Origin: Akkermansia sp.
Lineage (GTDB): Bacteria; Verrucomicrobiota; Verrucomicrobiia; Verrucomicrobiales; Akkermansiaceae
Assembly (NCBI GenBank): GCA_020047775.1
Contig: JAIFNK010000142.1
Coordinates: 1-21,822 of the forward strand
DNA: 21,822 nucleotides
Direction of reading: 5' to 3'
Shown here: one piece after another, positions 7,647 through 15,368 of the stretch
Position numbering within the stretch: the stretch's first letter is position 1
How the letters are laid out: the number at the start of each line of letters is the position of its first letter
Translations under genes and position numbers: made by a program
The notes under the pieces: generated by a model
The model's database searches: none
Told to the model about the DNA's origin: nothing
The model's input: only the letters and a program-made list of their open reading frames with translations

Positions 7647-8078
7647 TCAGTCGGCCGTGGACGGGGCCGAAAGCACGAGGCTGCGGGAGAGCTTGGTTGC
7701 GGCCTTTTCAAAGGTCACGAGCGGCAAACCGTTGGTGGTGTATTCCGCGTGAATCAGGCGGTCGAGGAATCCCGGTTTGGCGGTGGCGAGTCCGGCGACG
7801 GAGAGCAAATCGATCAGTCCGGGCTGAACGACGAAAGTGGGTAGGGAAAGTAGGTTGAGCAGACCTTGGAAAATCTCGGACTTCGCCATCCGGTAGTGAT
7901 GCTGACAGGCGAAATAGGCTTCGGAGACCACGAGATTCGAAACAAAGACGACGACTCCGGACTCCTCGACTTCCGCGAGATAATCACGGGCGACTTCGGC
8001 AAGGGGCTCTGGCTGGCCGGTGAGCAACCGCATGAGGACGGAGGTGTCCAATCCGGCGCGGATTTCAGGACGGTTCAT
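7647..8078 (-). CDS. vapC: PIN-domain toxin, VapC-like
   Basis: The protein is 143 aa with the PIN fold pattern: Asp11 in GLDTSVLMRLL, Glu53 in VVSEAYFAC, Asp106 in GFLDRLIHAEY, and Glu124 in VTFEKAATKL where many VapC proteins have TFD. These acids would bind Mg2+ and give the ribonuclease activity of VapC toxins. Its start overlaps the end of the antitoxin gene by 14 bases (8065-8078), the usual antitoxin-first arrangement with translational coupling. The target RNA cannot be predicted from the sequence. Confidence 0.85.
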   Translation of the reverse strand: MNRPEIRAGLDTSVLMRLLTGQPEPLAEVARDYLAEVEESGVVVFVSNLVVSEAYFACQHHYRMAKSEIFQGLLNLLSLPTFVVQPGLIDLLSVAGLATAKPGFLDRLIHAEYTTNGLPLVTFEKAATKLSRSLVLSAPSTAD

Positions 8079-8331
8079 TCCAGTTCTCTACGATGCTTTT
8101 CCGGATGGATTCCGAAGAGTGGTCGGTCACGTTTTCCGGAACCAGATGAGCCAATGGGGCCTTGAAATTCCGCCAATCGACCGCTGGTGAGACTTTCGTA
8201 GCAGGCTTTCGCTCACGCAGCCATTGCTCGAAGAGACTGATCGTCACATCCCGCAGGGTGCGCCCTTCGCGGGCGGTTTCTGCTTTCACTTCGCGGTAAA
8301 GCTCATCGGGAATCTGAAAGGTGGCTTTCAT
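8065..8331 (-). CDS. vapB: Antitoxin, ribbon-helix-helix type (VapB-like)
   Basis: The protein is 88 aa. The N-terminus MKATFQIPDELYREVKAE followed by GRTLRDVTISLFEQWL is a ribbon-helix-helix (CopG/MetJ-like) DNA-binding module. The C-terminal ~45 residues are polar and probably wrap the toxin. It overlaps the PIN toxin gene by 14 bases. A perfect inverted repeat lies 3-18 bases before its start codon, which fits autoregulation of the pair. Confidence 0.8.
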   Translation of the reverse strand: MKATFQIPDELYREVKAETAREGRTLRDVTISLFEQWLRERKPATKVSPAVDWRNFKAPLAHLVPENVTDHSSESIRKSIVENWNEPS

Positions 8332-8333
8332 GG

Positions 8334-8349
8334 ATACAGCTTGCTGTAT
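8334..8349. promoter_or_regulatory. Palindromic operator upstream of vapB
   Basis: ATACAGC, spacer TT, GCTGTAT forms a perfect 7-bp inverted repeat directly in front of the antitoxin start (ATG at 8331). The position and symmetry are what a ribbon-helix-helix antitoxin would bind. Occupancy would block transcription or initiation of the operon. Confidence 0.6.
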
Positions 8350-8422
8350 TCATGGCCTGAGGTCAAGGCTCCGGATCTCGTCAAAAGTCCATTCCCCATG
8401 AGAATTGAACGCCAAGTGTGGG

Positions 8423-8527
8423 ATTTTCATCGCCAAACCAGATCAAGCCCCGATCTGCCTTGCCGCCTGCAGCGTGTTTTTCATCAACATCGCGATGGTC
8501 ATCGGGCCGACGCCGCCGGGCACGGGG
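8423..8527 (-). repeat. Displaced copy 1 of the folD 3' end (candidate attachment-site remnant)
   Basis: Bases 8443-8527 match the last 85 bases of intact folD (15389-15473) at 83 positions by hand alignment, including the stop codon. In the reverse strand it still encodes the FolD C-terminus from [10 protein letters not shown] to AARQIGA and the stop. Upstream of 8527 the match ends abruptly, and unrelated sequence follows in the folD 5' direction. The block ATTTTCAT at 8423 occurs at the same 24-base distance as in copy 2, so the shared unit extends past the stop codon. No start or catalytic part of FolD is present, so it is non-functional as an enzyme. Confidence 0.9.
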
Positions 8528-8635
8528 CTTATAGGATTGCAGCCCGTTCTTCTGCGCGAATTTCGCCAAACCCGGTATGTGTTCGCCGAGCAGGGAGCGG
8601 GAAGGTCCAACGAGATTGATGACGGCGAGGCGCAT
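8528..8635 (-). pseudogene. Truncated 5' fragment of a type I phosphodiesterase/nucleotide pyrophosphatase-like gene
   Basis: From ATG 8635 the reverse strand reads [19 protein letters not shown] and then [14 protein letters not shown]. By recall this matches the start of alkaline-phosphatase-superfamily phosphodiesterases (MKLAVINVVGLTPxLLGEHTP...). After about 34 codons the frame runs straight into the displaced folD 3' copy, out of the FolD frame, so the rest of the gene (normally several hundred residues with metal-binding motifs) is missing. The fragment starts 9 bases after the stop of the ATPase gene. It probably marks a deletion or recombination junction. Confidence 0.5.
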
Positions 8636-8644
8636 GGGATGATA

Positions 8645-9772
8645 TCAAGCAAGAGCCTCCAAGGGCAGTACTTGAATGGATTCCCCGAGAGGATAGGACT
8701 TACGTCCCGGGTAGATGACAAGAAGCTCGTCTAACTTCAAATCATCCATGGCGATTTTCATCGAAGCGGTGAGTTTGGGAGCGTCCCGCCGCTTGCACTC
8801 GATGCCGATCCTTTTTCCATCCTTGAACAACAGGAGATCGAGCTCCGCGCCATTGTGGGTGGCCCAGAAATACTCCTGATCCGGTTGATAGTGGCGGAGG
8901 GTTTCCTCGATCGCGTAGCCCTCCCAGGAAGCGCCGATCTTCGGATGGGTGAGCAGGTCGTTTTCGGATTTGATATGGGTGAGTGTGTGGAACAGCCCGG
9001 AATCCCGGAAGTAGATTTTGGGCGCTTTGACTTGCCGCTTCCCGAGATTTTCATGCCAAGGTTGTAGCTGGCGAATCATGAAAGTGTGGGTGAGAAGATC
9101 CACATAGCGCCGGGTCGTCGTGGCCGAAACGCCCATCGAGCCGGCGATCTCCGACGCATTCCAAGTCTGCCCATGACAATGGGCGAGCATGGTCCAGAAC
9201 CGCATCATGGCGACCGGGGAAATTCCCATTCCTGATGCAGGCAGATCCCGCTCAAGAAAAGTGCTGACAAATCGACTCCGCCAAACGGAACTGTCCTGGT
9301 CGTTTTCCGCCAGATATGACAGGGGGAATCCCCCGCGCAGCCAATGCCGTGGCATCGCAGTCGCACCGACTTCCGACAGATTAAAGCCGGTCAACTCCAA
9401 GGTCTCGATGCGACCGGCCAAGGACTCCGACGATTGCCGGAGCAATTCCGGAGCCGCGCTGCCGAGCACGAGGAACTTCGCGGGATTCGGCTGACGGTCC
9501 GCAAGCACCCGCAGCAGCGGGAATAACTCCGGCTTGCGTTGGATCTCATCGATGACGACCAAGCCCGTCAAACTCTCCAGCGCCAGCTTGGGCTGATCCA
9601 GGCGGGCCAGGCTCTCCGGATCTTCGAGATCGAAATAGTTCACCGAATCCGGTGGGACAAATTCCCGCGCCAAGGTAGTTTTTCCACATTGCCGGGGACC
9701 CAACAACGCGGTCACCCGGCTCCGGCGCAGGGCGGTTTCAATCTTGGTTTTTACGCCGTCACGGTGAATCAC
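8645..9772 (-). CDS. AAA ATPase with DUF4143 C-terminal domain
   Basis: The protein is 375 aa from GTG 9772 ([18 protein letters not shown]); a nearby ATG at 9774 is out of frame and meets TGA at once. The N-terminal AAA_14-type domain has Walker [12 protein letters not shown] (P-loop residues 25-33), Walker [15 protein letters not shown] and the sensor stretch [15 protein letters not shown]. The middle region contains a winged-helix-like segment ([23 protein letters not shown]). The C-terminal DUF4143 part reads [16 protein letters not shown] followed by [15 protein letters not shown], a restriction-endonuclease-like fold pattern (E, D, ExK). The cellular role of this widespread family is not settled. 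It is the only intact gene between two folD 3'-end copies and has a 14-bp perfect inverted repeat just upstream. Confidence 0.88.
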   Translation of the reverse strand: MIHRDGVKTKIETALRRSRVTALLGPRQCGKTTLAREFVPPDSVNYFDLEDPESLARLDQPKLALESLTGLVVIDEIQRKPELFPLLRVLADRQPNPAKFLVLGSAAPELLRQSSESLAGRIETLELTGFNLSEVGATAMPRHWLRGGFPLSYLAENDQDSSVWRSRFVSTFLERDLPASGMGISPVAMMRFWTMLAHCHGQTWNASEIAGSMGVSATTTRRYVDLLTHTFMIRQLQPWHENLGKRQVKAPKIYFRDSGLFHTLTHIKSENDLLTHPKIGASWEGYAIEETLRHYQPDQEYFWATHNGAELDLLLFKDGKRIGIECKRRDAPKLTASMKIAMDDLKLDELLVIYPGRKSYPLGESIQVLPLEALA

Positions 9773-9781
9773 ATCCCGAAA

Positions 9782-9824
9782 TTACCATGAAAATTGAATA
9801 CTTAAAGTAGAATTTTCATGGTAA
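9782..9824. promoter_or_regulatory. Perfect 14-bp inverted repeat upstream of the DUF4143 ATPase
   Basis: TTACCATGAAAATT (9782-9795), a 15-base AT-rich loop and AATTTTCATGGTAA (9811-9824) form a perfect inverted repeat. It lies 10 bases before the ATPase start and 11 bases from the folD copy 2. It could be an operator over the ATPase promoter, a terminator-like hairpin after res, or part of an attachment site; part of its inner arm (ATTTTCAT) is also found beside folD copy 1. Confidence 0.65.
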
Positions 9825-9910
9825 AATCAATGCATGCTCCGATCTGCCGCGCCGCTTGCAGCGTGTTCTTCATCAGCATGGCGATGGCCATCGGGCCGCC
9901 GCCGCCGGGG
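9812..9910 (-). repeat. Displaced copy 2 of a folD 3' end, diverged allele (candidate attachment-site remnant)
   Basis: Bases 9836-9910 match the folD 3' end with about 8 differences in 75 by hand alignment. The reverse strand encodes [18 protein letters not shown] and then AARQIGA, differing from the resident FolD by V to G and T to A; the other changes are silent. The original stop is lost and the frame reads on through CIDFTMKILL. The match begins 1 base after the stop codon of res. The pattern of mainly silent differences says this copy came from a related but different folD gene. Confidence 0.88.
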
Positions 9911-9911
9911 A

Positions 9912-12392
9912 TCAATCGCCATGGTCTTCGAACAACGACTCCAAATCTCCCGCTGCCACCATTCGTAGCGCCTTCTTTCGCACTAAAGAATCAGCAACAT
10001 CGACTACCTGCATTCTCCCATCTTTCATTCGTCCAACCATCAACCGGCCGAAATCCATCCCATGCTTGTCCGCAAACTGAGCGAGGCCCTTGACCTTCGC
10101 CCAAGTATCGTTCCGCGAATCATCGTGCGGCTCCAACACATCCACTTCATAGCTCTTGCCCTTCTTCCGAACGATGAGGAAGTCGGGATAAAAGGGTTTT
10201 TCCCCTGCCAATTCATAGGGCACGCAAAGCGCCCACGGGCGCCTGTCGAGATTTCTCAACCAACAGACGAAATCATCCGCCTCCATGGCGGATTCGAGAA
10301 ACTCAATCTCCCATGAATTCAAAGTCGCTGCGAAATCTCCCGCTTCATCGACAAAAAGGTGATTCTTCCAAATCTTGTCACCCGGTTTTTCCACGATGAC
10401 CTCTGGCAATTCCCACTCGTGAGTAACCGCCCTGCCGCTCGATTGGATCAACTGATGGAATCGTGCCCGCTCCGCTTCCGGCAGCTCCTTGATTTTCACC
10501 TTGGAGACCGCCCACAGCGCCTCGAACTCTTTCCTCGCCAGTTTTTCCATCGCGCCCAGCGTTTCGCCCTGCCTGATGATTGCGAACAACTCCAATTTCG
10601 AATCGCCAGGGTTCTCCTTGTCCTGATAGCGCTTCCAATAGCTCCGGTGCAACCCCTCGCCCGCCGCAAGCACACGGCCCGACTCATCAAAAAGCTGATC
10701 GATGTTCTCCTGTGAAAGCACGAGCTTGGTGGTGTTGGTGGTCGTGGCCTTCATGCCGCCAACCGAAATGTGCGTTACATCCACCTCGATCTCTCCTCCC
10801 TCGCGCACCACTGACCGCCAATCCTTCTCCCGCTTCGCATAAAGCTCCCCGAGTTCCTTAAGCTTTCCCGTCAGGGTCTCCCGCATCTTCTCATCGGCCT
10901 TCTTGTCGATCCCTTCGTGAACCAGCAACCCAGCAAGCCGCAACGCCCGTTTCACATCACTCATCCTGGGTGCGCGATTCACACTGTAGGTGGGGAGCTT
11001 CGCGAGGTGCTTGAAGACATCGGTAAAATCCGGATTCCGGCCATAATACCCGGCATCCGTGGTGGTTTTGCTTGGCACTCCGTCATGTTCATCCGGGCTG
11101 CGGAGTTTCGAGAGCACCGCTTCCAGTGTCTCCTTGTCGTAGTGCGGCAGGAAGAGTTCCACCGTATTGAGCGCTTCGTCGCTCTCGATCCGCCTGGCGA
11201 GCGGTGTCCGGATCATTCGTCCCACAAGTTGGGCGATGCTGGTCGGATCCTGAGCGCGGCGGAAACTCATCATCACCTCGGCACGCGGGCAATCCCAGCC
11301 CGTCGTGAGCGCGGTTTTGAAAAGAACCACCTTCACGTCCTGCGCGTCCTGAATCCGCGATGCGTCCATCCGCCGGATGATGCGCTGCCCATACTGGATT
11401 TCTTCTTTGTCCTGGAAACAATGCACGATCTCATTGACAGCCAGCGGACCCGTCTGTCGTTCGATCACCCGGACCACGTCATGCAGTGGCGTCTTAGTCA
11501 GCGTGCCTTCGCTTCCGTCCTCCACTTGCACGACCAGCACCGGCCTTACCTTGTCCCGCTCTTTCTCCCGCGTGCAGTATTTTTCCCAACGGTCACGGAA
11601 CTGCTTCCAGCGGGCGGCGGCGTTTTCCAGCAACGTCAGATCGCTCTCGGCATTGGTCTTGGGGCAGGTGGCGATGATGAGATCCTTTAGCAATCCGCTC
11701 TCGCGTACCATCTCGGGCGTGATGTTTACCGGCCGCTGCGTGCGGCTTGTGTTTCCAAGCAGTTCCGTAAAGCGCTGGGGCGTCGCGCTCATGCCTAGAA
11801 CCAAGGGAACCGCCGGCAATCCATCCGCCTCCGAGCCAGTGATGAACTTCTGCATGATCGGCTTTCTCGACTTGTCCGTCACGCCTGCTCCGCGGTGCGC
11901 CTCATCAATAATCAGAATGAAATCCTGCGGGGACTCTGCGATGGTGTTGGCCACCGTTTGCCAGAAGGTGAACGTCTTCTTGTCTCCACCTTTGGTCAGC
12001 AGTTTGTCTTTGCCGAGGAGCTGGGTGTTGATGAAATACAGACAACCGGGCTGCAAGCGCTCCTCGTCGAAGCTGTCGCTCTCCACAGTGAAAAGCTTGT
12101 GAAAACGCAGGTGCTCGCAAGCTGCCATGAGCTTGCTTTTGCTTTGCTGGTTGAGTTCCGGGGAGTCGGACAGCCAGAGAAACGTTGTCTGCGGCCTTGG
12201 AACGATTCCGTCTTCGCCACCCAGCAGCCAATCGATGACAGCTGCCACGGTGATGGTTTTGCCCGATCCGGTCGGCGCGCTCAGAACGATTGCCTCCAAG
12301 TCGCCCTCCGCCACGCTTTGTCTTGCCTGCGACAGCCGCGACAGAATCAAGCGGGCCGATGTGTTCTGGAAATCCTTCAGTTCAAATTTCAT
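9912..12392 (-). CDS. res: Type III restriction enzyme Res subunit (DEAD/DEAH helicase-nuclease)
   Basis: The protein is 826 aa with superfamily 2 helicase motifs in order: SAPTGSGKT (P-loop, ending at residue 46), IIDEAHRGAG (DEAH 163-166), MSATP (SAT 202-204), TGWDCPRA (364-371) and AQLVGRMIRTP (about 387-397). Near the C-terminus, YPDFLIV (Asp737) and YEVDVLEPH (about 748-756) fit the PD-(D/E)XK nuclease core, although the canonical ExK lysine is not where expected. In type III systems Res works with Mod: ATP-driven translocation or sliding between two unmethylated sites leads to cleavage. Its start is 6 bases after the antitoxin-like gene. The stop codon almost touches the folD copy 2, so the operon ends at the island boundary. 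Confidence 0.87.
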   Translation of the reverse strand: MKFELKDFQNTSARLILSRLSQARQSVAEGDLEAIVLSAPTGSGKTITVAAVIDWLLGGEDGIVPRPQTTFLWLSDSPELNQQSKSKLMAACEHLRFHKLFTVESDSFDEERLQPGCLYFINTQLLGKDKLLTKGGDKKTFTFWQTVANTIAESPQDFILIIDEAHRGAGVTDKSRKPIMQKFITGSEADGLPAVPLVLGMSATPQRFTELLGNTSRTQRPVNITPEMVRESGLLKDLIIATCPKTNAESDLTLLENAAARWKQFRDRWEKYCTREKERDKVRPVLVVQVEDGSEGTLTKTPLHDVVRVIERQTGPLAVNEIVHCFQDKEEIQYGQRIIRRMDASRIQDAQDVKVVLFKTALTTGWDCPRAEVMMSFRRAQDPTSIAQLVGRMIRTPLARRIESDEALNTVELFLPHYDKETLEAVLSKLRSPDEHDGVPSKTTTDAGYYGRNPDFTDVFKHLAKLPTYSVNRAPRMSDVKRALRLAGLLVHEGIDKKADEKMRETLTGKLKELGELYAKREKDWRSVVREGGEIEVDVTHISVGGMKATTTNTTKLVLSQENIDQLFDESGRVLAAGEGLHRSYWKRYQDKENPGDSKLELFAIIRQGETLGAMEKLARKEFEALWAVSKVKIKELPEAERARFHQLIQSSGRAVTHEWELPEVIVEKPGDKIWKNHLFVDEAGDFAATLNSWEIEFLESAMEADDFVCWLRNLDRRPWALCVPYELAGEKPFYPDFLIVRKKGKSYEVDVLEPHDDSRNDTWAKVKGLAQFADKHGMDFGRLMVGRMKDGRMQVVDVADSLVRKKALRMVAAGDLESLFEDHGD

Positions 12393-12398
12393 GCGGCG

Positions 12399-12641
12399 TC
12401 ATTTCTTCTGGTTGCCGTAAGGCGGGTTTTCCTCGCGCAGCAGTAAGGCTTCACGTTCCTGTTGCTCGGCCCATTCGCGAAGTTCCGCCGCGTTTTTGAC
12501 GCGTGGGCCTGAGTGTGGATGCTCCGCCGCCCAGCGGCGGGTGTTCTCGCCCATGCGGCGCACATCGTCACCGGCTTCGACGGCCAGCGCGTCCTTGATG
12601 CTCCAAAGCTCCTCAAAAATCGGGTCGGTTTTCGTTTTCAT
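12399..12641 (-). CDS. Small antitoxin-like protein paired with the PIN toxin
   Basis: The protein is 80 aa, charged and helical, starting MKTKTDPIFEELWSIKDALA and continuing with GDDVRRMGENTRRWAAEHP. By recall, small proteins of this type (an M-x-DPI-x-EE-x-x-x-x-(K/R) start) commonly sit next to PIN-domain genes with the YIETS motif and are taken to be their antitoxins. Its start overlaps the 3' end of the PIN gene by 29 bases, so translation is likely coupled. It lies 6 bases upstream of res. No DNA-binding motif is visible. Confidence 0.68.
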   Translation of the reverse strand: MKTKTDPIFEELWSIKDALAVEAGDDVRRMGENTRRWAAEHPHSGPRVKNAAELREWAEQQEREALLLREENPPYGNQKK

Positions 12642-13119
12642 AAGGCGAGTCTCCCATCAATTCCAAGGGGGTGCAAACATTGGGCAGCACCCATCCACGG
12701 CGGGCGGCCTCACGCTCCAGGCGGCGAAGGATCTGGGCATTGGCCAAATGGCGGCAATTCCACGTCAGCAAATAGTCGGCCTCCGCTAAAGTGGCCACCG
12801 CGAGATGCACGGCGTCGGCCCGGGCAGCGGGCGGCAGGCTGCCGGTTGCCAGAAACTGAGCGGCAAGCTCCACCGCGGCCGTCGAAATCGGGAGCGCCGC
12901 CATGCCCGCGAGTTTTTCCAAGCGCAGGTGTGCCTGCCGCTCGTTGCCTAGGGACGCTTCGCGCAGGGTTTCGTCCGATGTCACACAAACAAAAGACTCC
13001 CGGCGCAGTTGCCACCAATCCCGCGTCACCTGCTGGTTGCCCGCGATGCTCAAGTCCCGGCTGGGGTCCGCTACCAACAGGCTCACGAAACTGGTCTCGA
13101 TGTAAACGATCTCCCTCAT
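12613..13119 (-). CDS. PIN-domain nuclease, VapC-like toxin, inside the mod-res operon
   Basis: The protein is 168 aa from the ATG at 13119-13117, which overlaps the mod stop codon by one base (TGATG). PIN-type acidic positions are Glu8 in VYIETSFVS (this subfamily often has Glu in place of the first Asp), Glu54 in ETLREAS and Asp102 in ARADAVHLAVA, followed by LLTWNCRHLANA (Asn121) near the end. The motif YIETS...WNCRHLANA is, from memory, a recognisable PIN subfamily annotated as type II toxins. It is followed by an overlapping small gene of the expected antitoxin type. Here the toxin precedes the antitoxin, opposite to the VapBC pair at 7647-8331. The longer open frame upstream to 13407 is an antisense extension through mod and is not used. 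Confidence 0.83.
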   Translation of the reverse strand: MREIVYIETSFVSLLVADPSRDLSIAGNQQVTRDWWQLRRESFVCVTSDETLREASLGNERQAHLRLEKLAGMAALPISTAAVELAAQFLATGSLPPAARADAVHLAVATLAEADYLLTWNCRHLANAQILRRLEREAARRGWVLPNVCTPLELMGDSPYENENRPDF

Positions 13120-15242
13120 CAGCGCAGCACCTCCGGCAGGTTGATACGGAAATTCTCCAAATAGTTTTTGTAAAGCTGCACGCACTGATAGCGACGGCCC
13201 AGCGCCCGGCGCATCTGGGAGAAGTTCTCCTCGCTGTCCGTCACTAGAAACAGCCACTCGATGTCCTTGCGCTCGTCGAGCTTCGCCCGGAAGTCCCGGA
13301 ACTCGCTCTCCCGGATCAACACTGCGAACGGCGAACGCTTTGGAATGAACCACGGCGTCGAGCCCTTGGAGTCTTCCCGCTCGCCCCGACAACCGGCCAT
13401 CATCCACAACACCGGCAGAATCGCCTTGAAGGAATCCCCTCGGGCCACCTCGTCGGAATCGAGAAAATCCAGGCGGAAGTATTCGAGGTTTTCTTCAAAG
13501 CCATCACTGAGAGATCGGCCGCTTAAGTAGCTGCCGACTAAAGGTTTTCCATCAGATGCACAGCCAGAGATGGCGTTTCGGCATCTGGGCCAAGTAACAC
13601 TTTCGGCGATACCTTGTTCTTCATACTGCTTCATGCCGGGCAGAATTCCTCGCTTCTGAAGCTCTTGGCCCGCCTTGTATTCAGCTTCGTTGTTTGTTAC
13701 CAAAATTGCTCGGCGACGGCCGGAATCTTCAGAGTTTAAAAGAGCTGTCGCGTGCATCGTCGTGCCAGAGCCCGCAAAGAAATCTAAAATTAGAGCGTCC
13801 GGCTTGTTTCTGACAATAGCGCGTAGGGAGTCACGAACGGCATATAGCGATTTAGGGAAATCGAAATTGACCTCCTTTCCAACAGTCGAACGCAACATGC
13901 TCGATCCATAGATTCCAGAATCGTGAAAGCCACGATGCCACACCGTTTTGATATTTCGCTGTCTGGCCTCAGCACTGGAATATTCGACTTCAAGCGCACC
14001 GGTCACAGCATCTTTTCCAACAATTCTTATCTCTCCTTTGTCGATACGACCTCGTGAGCCCTTGTTGAGGTAAAGAATCGTCCAAGTGTTACGCTTTTTG
14101 TCAAATCCACCAAGCTTCACAAAACCTCCATAAATAAGCTCACGTAACGTTGATGGTTTGGCTTGCCAATTTCCGTAGGAACCATCGGTTCGTAAGGGCC
14201 AAGCAACAGTACCGGGCGTAAAAGATGAAAGGTCTGGATTCTGTCCAATCGGCAATGGTTCCCCAACCTTAGTTATCACTTTTGTAGTTGGATCTACATG
14301 AATTGGATAAAAGAGATTCGGCCGGTCCTCTCGTCGAGAATTGTTACCCCCACGCAACAACCACTCCCACCTTGGAACCTGAAATCGTTTCTGATCGGAT
14401 TGATCGGGAGAGAGAAGATCATCGTGATGCGTGTCTACCTTGGCATCTGGTTTGAAAACAAAAATTGCATATTCCTCAACTCTGGCAAGACGGCCCTGCG
14501 AAACACCCTTCTGATTGATGACAATAGTGACCATCTGCTGGGTGCATTCCGAGTAATTTTGCTCAAGAAGCATTCCAAGATGGTGAACTTCGTGTTCGTC
14601 GATAGTGACAATCAACACACCATCCGGCTTCAGCAACCGTTTCGCCAGCAGCAGGCGTTTTTTCATCATGGACAGCCATTTCGAATGCCGGAAGGAATCC
14701 GTCTTGTCCACGTAGTCGTTGTTGTATTTCCAATCGCGGGCACCGGTGTTGTAGGGCGGGTCGATGTAAATCACATCCACCTGGCCTTCGTAACAGTAGA
14801 GCAGGAGCTGGAGGGCGTGGAAATTGTCCGAGTTGATGAGCACGTTCCACGGCTTGTCCGGGCCGCCGCGGGCGATGCGGTCCACCGGCACCAGAGCCGG
14901 ATAGATCGAGTCGCCGAAGCTGCCGACCACCACCAGCTCCGCCACCGGCACCTCTCCGCCCTCGTCGGCACCAGTGGAATAGCCTTCGACAGGTTTGACC
15001 AAGTCCGCCTTGCCCTTGCGGATCGCCCTCACTTTCCAGACCTGATTTCCGCCTTCCCGCTTCTTCGCCACCAGATCCCCCACCTTCACCGGCAGGTTCG
15101 GCAACCGCACCGTTTCCGGCAGATGTTCCTCGAACACCAGACCGAATTTCTTGTTCTTCTTCAGGTCACGCACTTCCGCCGCAACTGCCTTGCGCAAGCG
15201 TTCGTCGGGAATCTGGGCGATGAGATCTTCAATCTTGGCCAT
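13119..15242 (-). CDS. mod: Type III DNA methyltransferase Mod subunit (beta-class N6-adenine)
   Basis: The protein is 707 aa from ATG 15242 (MAKIEDLIAQIPDERL). The catalytic motif is DPPYNT at residues 161-166 and the S-adenosylmethionine-binding motif is DFFAGSGTT at 487-495; catalytic motif first is the beta-class order typical of type III Mod. The region between them should include the target-recognition domain. The N-terminal ~120 residues carry a small domain (LPVKVGDLVAKKREGG) seen in such proteins, and the last ~130 residues contact no known motif. The stretch coding roughly residues 217-577 is clearly less GC-rich than the rest of the gene. The stop overlaps the PIN gene start by one base. 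The recognition sequence cannot be predicted. Confidence 0.9.
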   Translation of the reverse strand: MAKIEDLIAQIPDERLRKAVAAEVRDLKKNKKFGLVFEEHLPETVRLPNLPVKVGDLVAKKREGGNQVWKVRAIRKGKADLVKPVEGYSTGADEGGEVPVAELVVVGSFGDSIYPALVPVDRIARGGPDKPWNVLINSDNFHALQLLLYCYEGQVDVIYIDPPYNTGARDWKYNNDYVDKTDSFRHSKWLSMMKKRLLLAKRLLKPDGVLIVTIDEHEVHHLGMLLEQNYSECTQQMVTIVINQKGVSQGRLARVEEYAIFVFKPDAKVDTHHDDLLSPDQSDQKRFQVPRWEWLLRGGNNSRREDRPNLFYPIHVDPTTKVITKVGEPLPIGQNPDLSSFTPGTVAWPLRTDGSYGNWQAKPSTLRELIYGGFVKLGGFDKKRNTWTILYLNKGSRGRIDKGEIRIVGKDAVTGALEVEYSSAEARQRNIKTVWHRGFHDSGIYGSSMLRSTVGKEVNFDFPKSLYAVRDSLRAIVRNKPDALILDFFAGSGTTMHATALLNSEDSGRRRAILVTNNEAEYKAGQELQKRGILPGMKQYEEQGIAESVTWPRCRNAISGCASDGKPLVGSYLSGRSLSDGFEENLEYFRLDFLDSDEVARGDSFKAILPVLWMMAGCRGEREDSKGSTPWFIPKRSPFAVLIRESEFRDFRAKLDERKDIEWLFLVTDSEENFSQMRRALGRRYQCVQLYKNYLENFRINLPEVLR

Positions 15243-15368
15243 GGACTGGCAACAGGCTATGACGCTGCCGGATGGTGGGAAGGGAAAAAAGTAAGAACTC
15301 AAACAACTCGCTTGGTTGTAATCACCAACTAGCCGAATGGCTGCTTCCTTCCCGTGGGAATGGAGGCA

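Larger units (their letters stand above)
8447..9835. mobile_element. Putative island B at folD: one AAA/DUF4143 ATPase between two folD 3'-end copies
   Basis: This segment is bounded by directly repeated folD 3' ends (copy 1 on the left, copy 2 starting at 9836 on the right). Its cargo is a single AAA_14/DUF4143 ATPase and a broken phosphodiesterase fragment. The direct repeats in the same orientation as folD suggest insertion at the 3' end of the gene, which keeps folD intact. There is no integrase or transposase here, so the mechanism is inferred only. Confidence 0.45.

Noticed and set aside
13120..13407. N-terminal extension of the PIN toxin to 13407
   Set aside because: The extra 96 codons are antisense-frame sequence within the mod coding region; the ATG overlapping the mod stop gives the standard PIN N-terminus.
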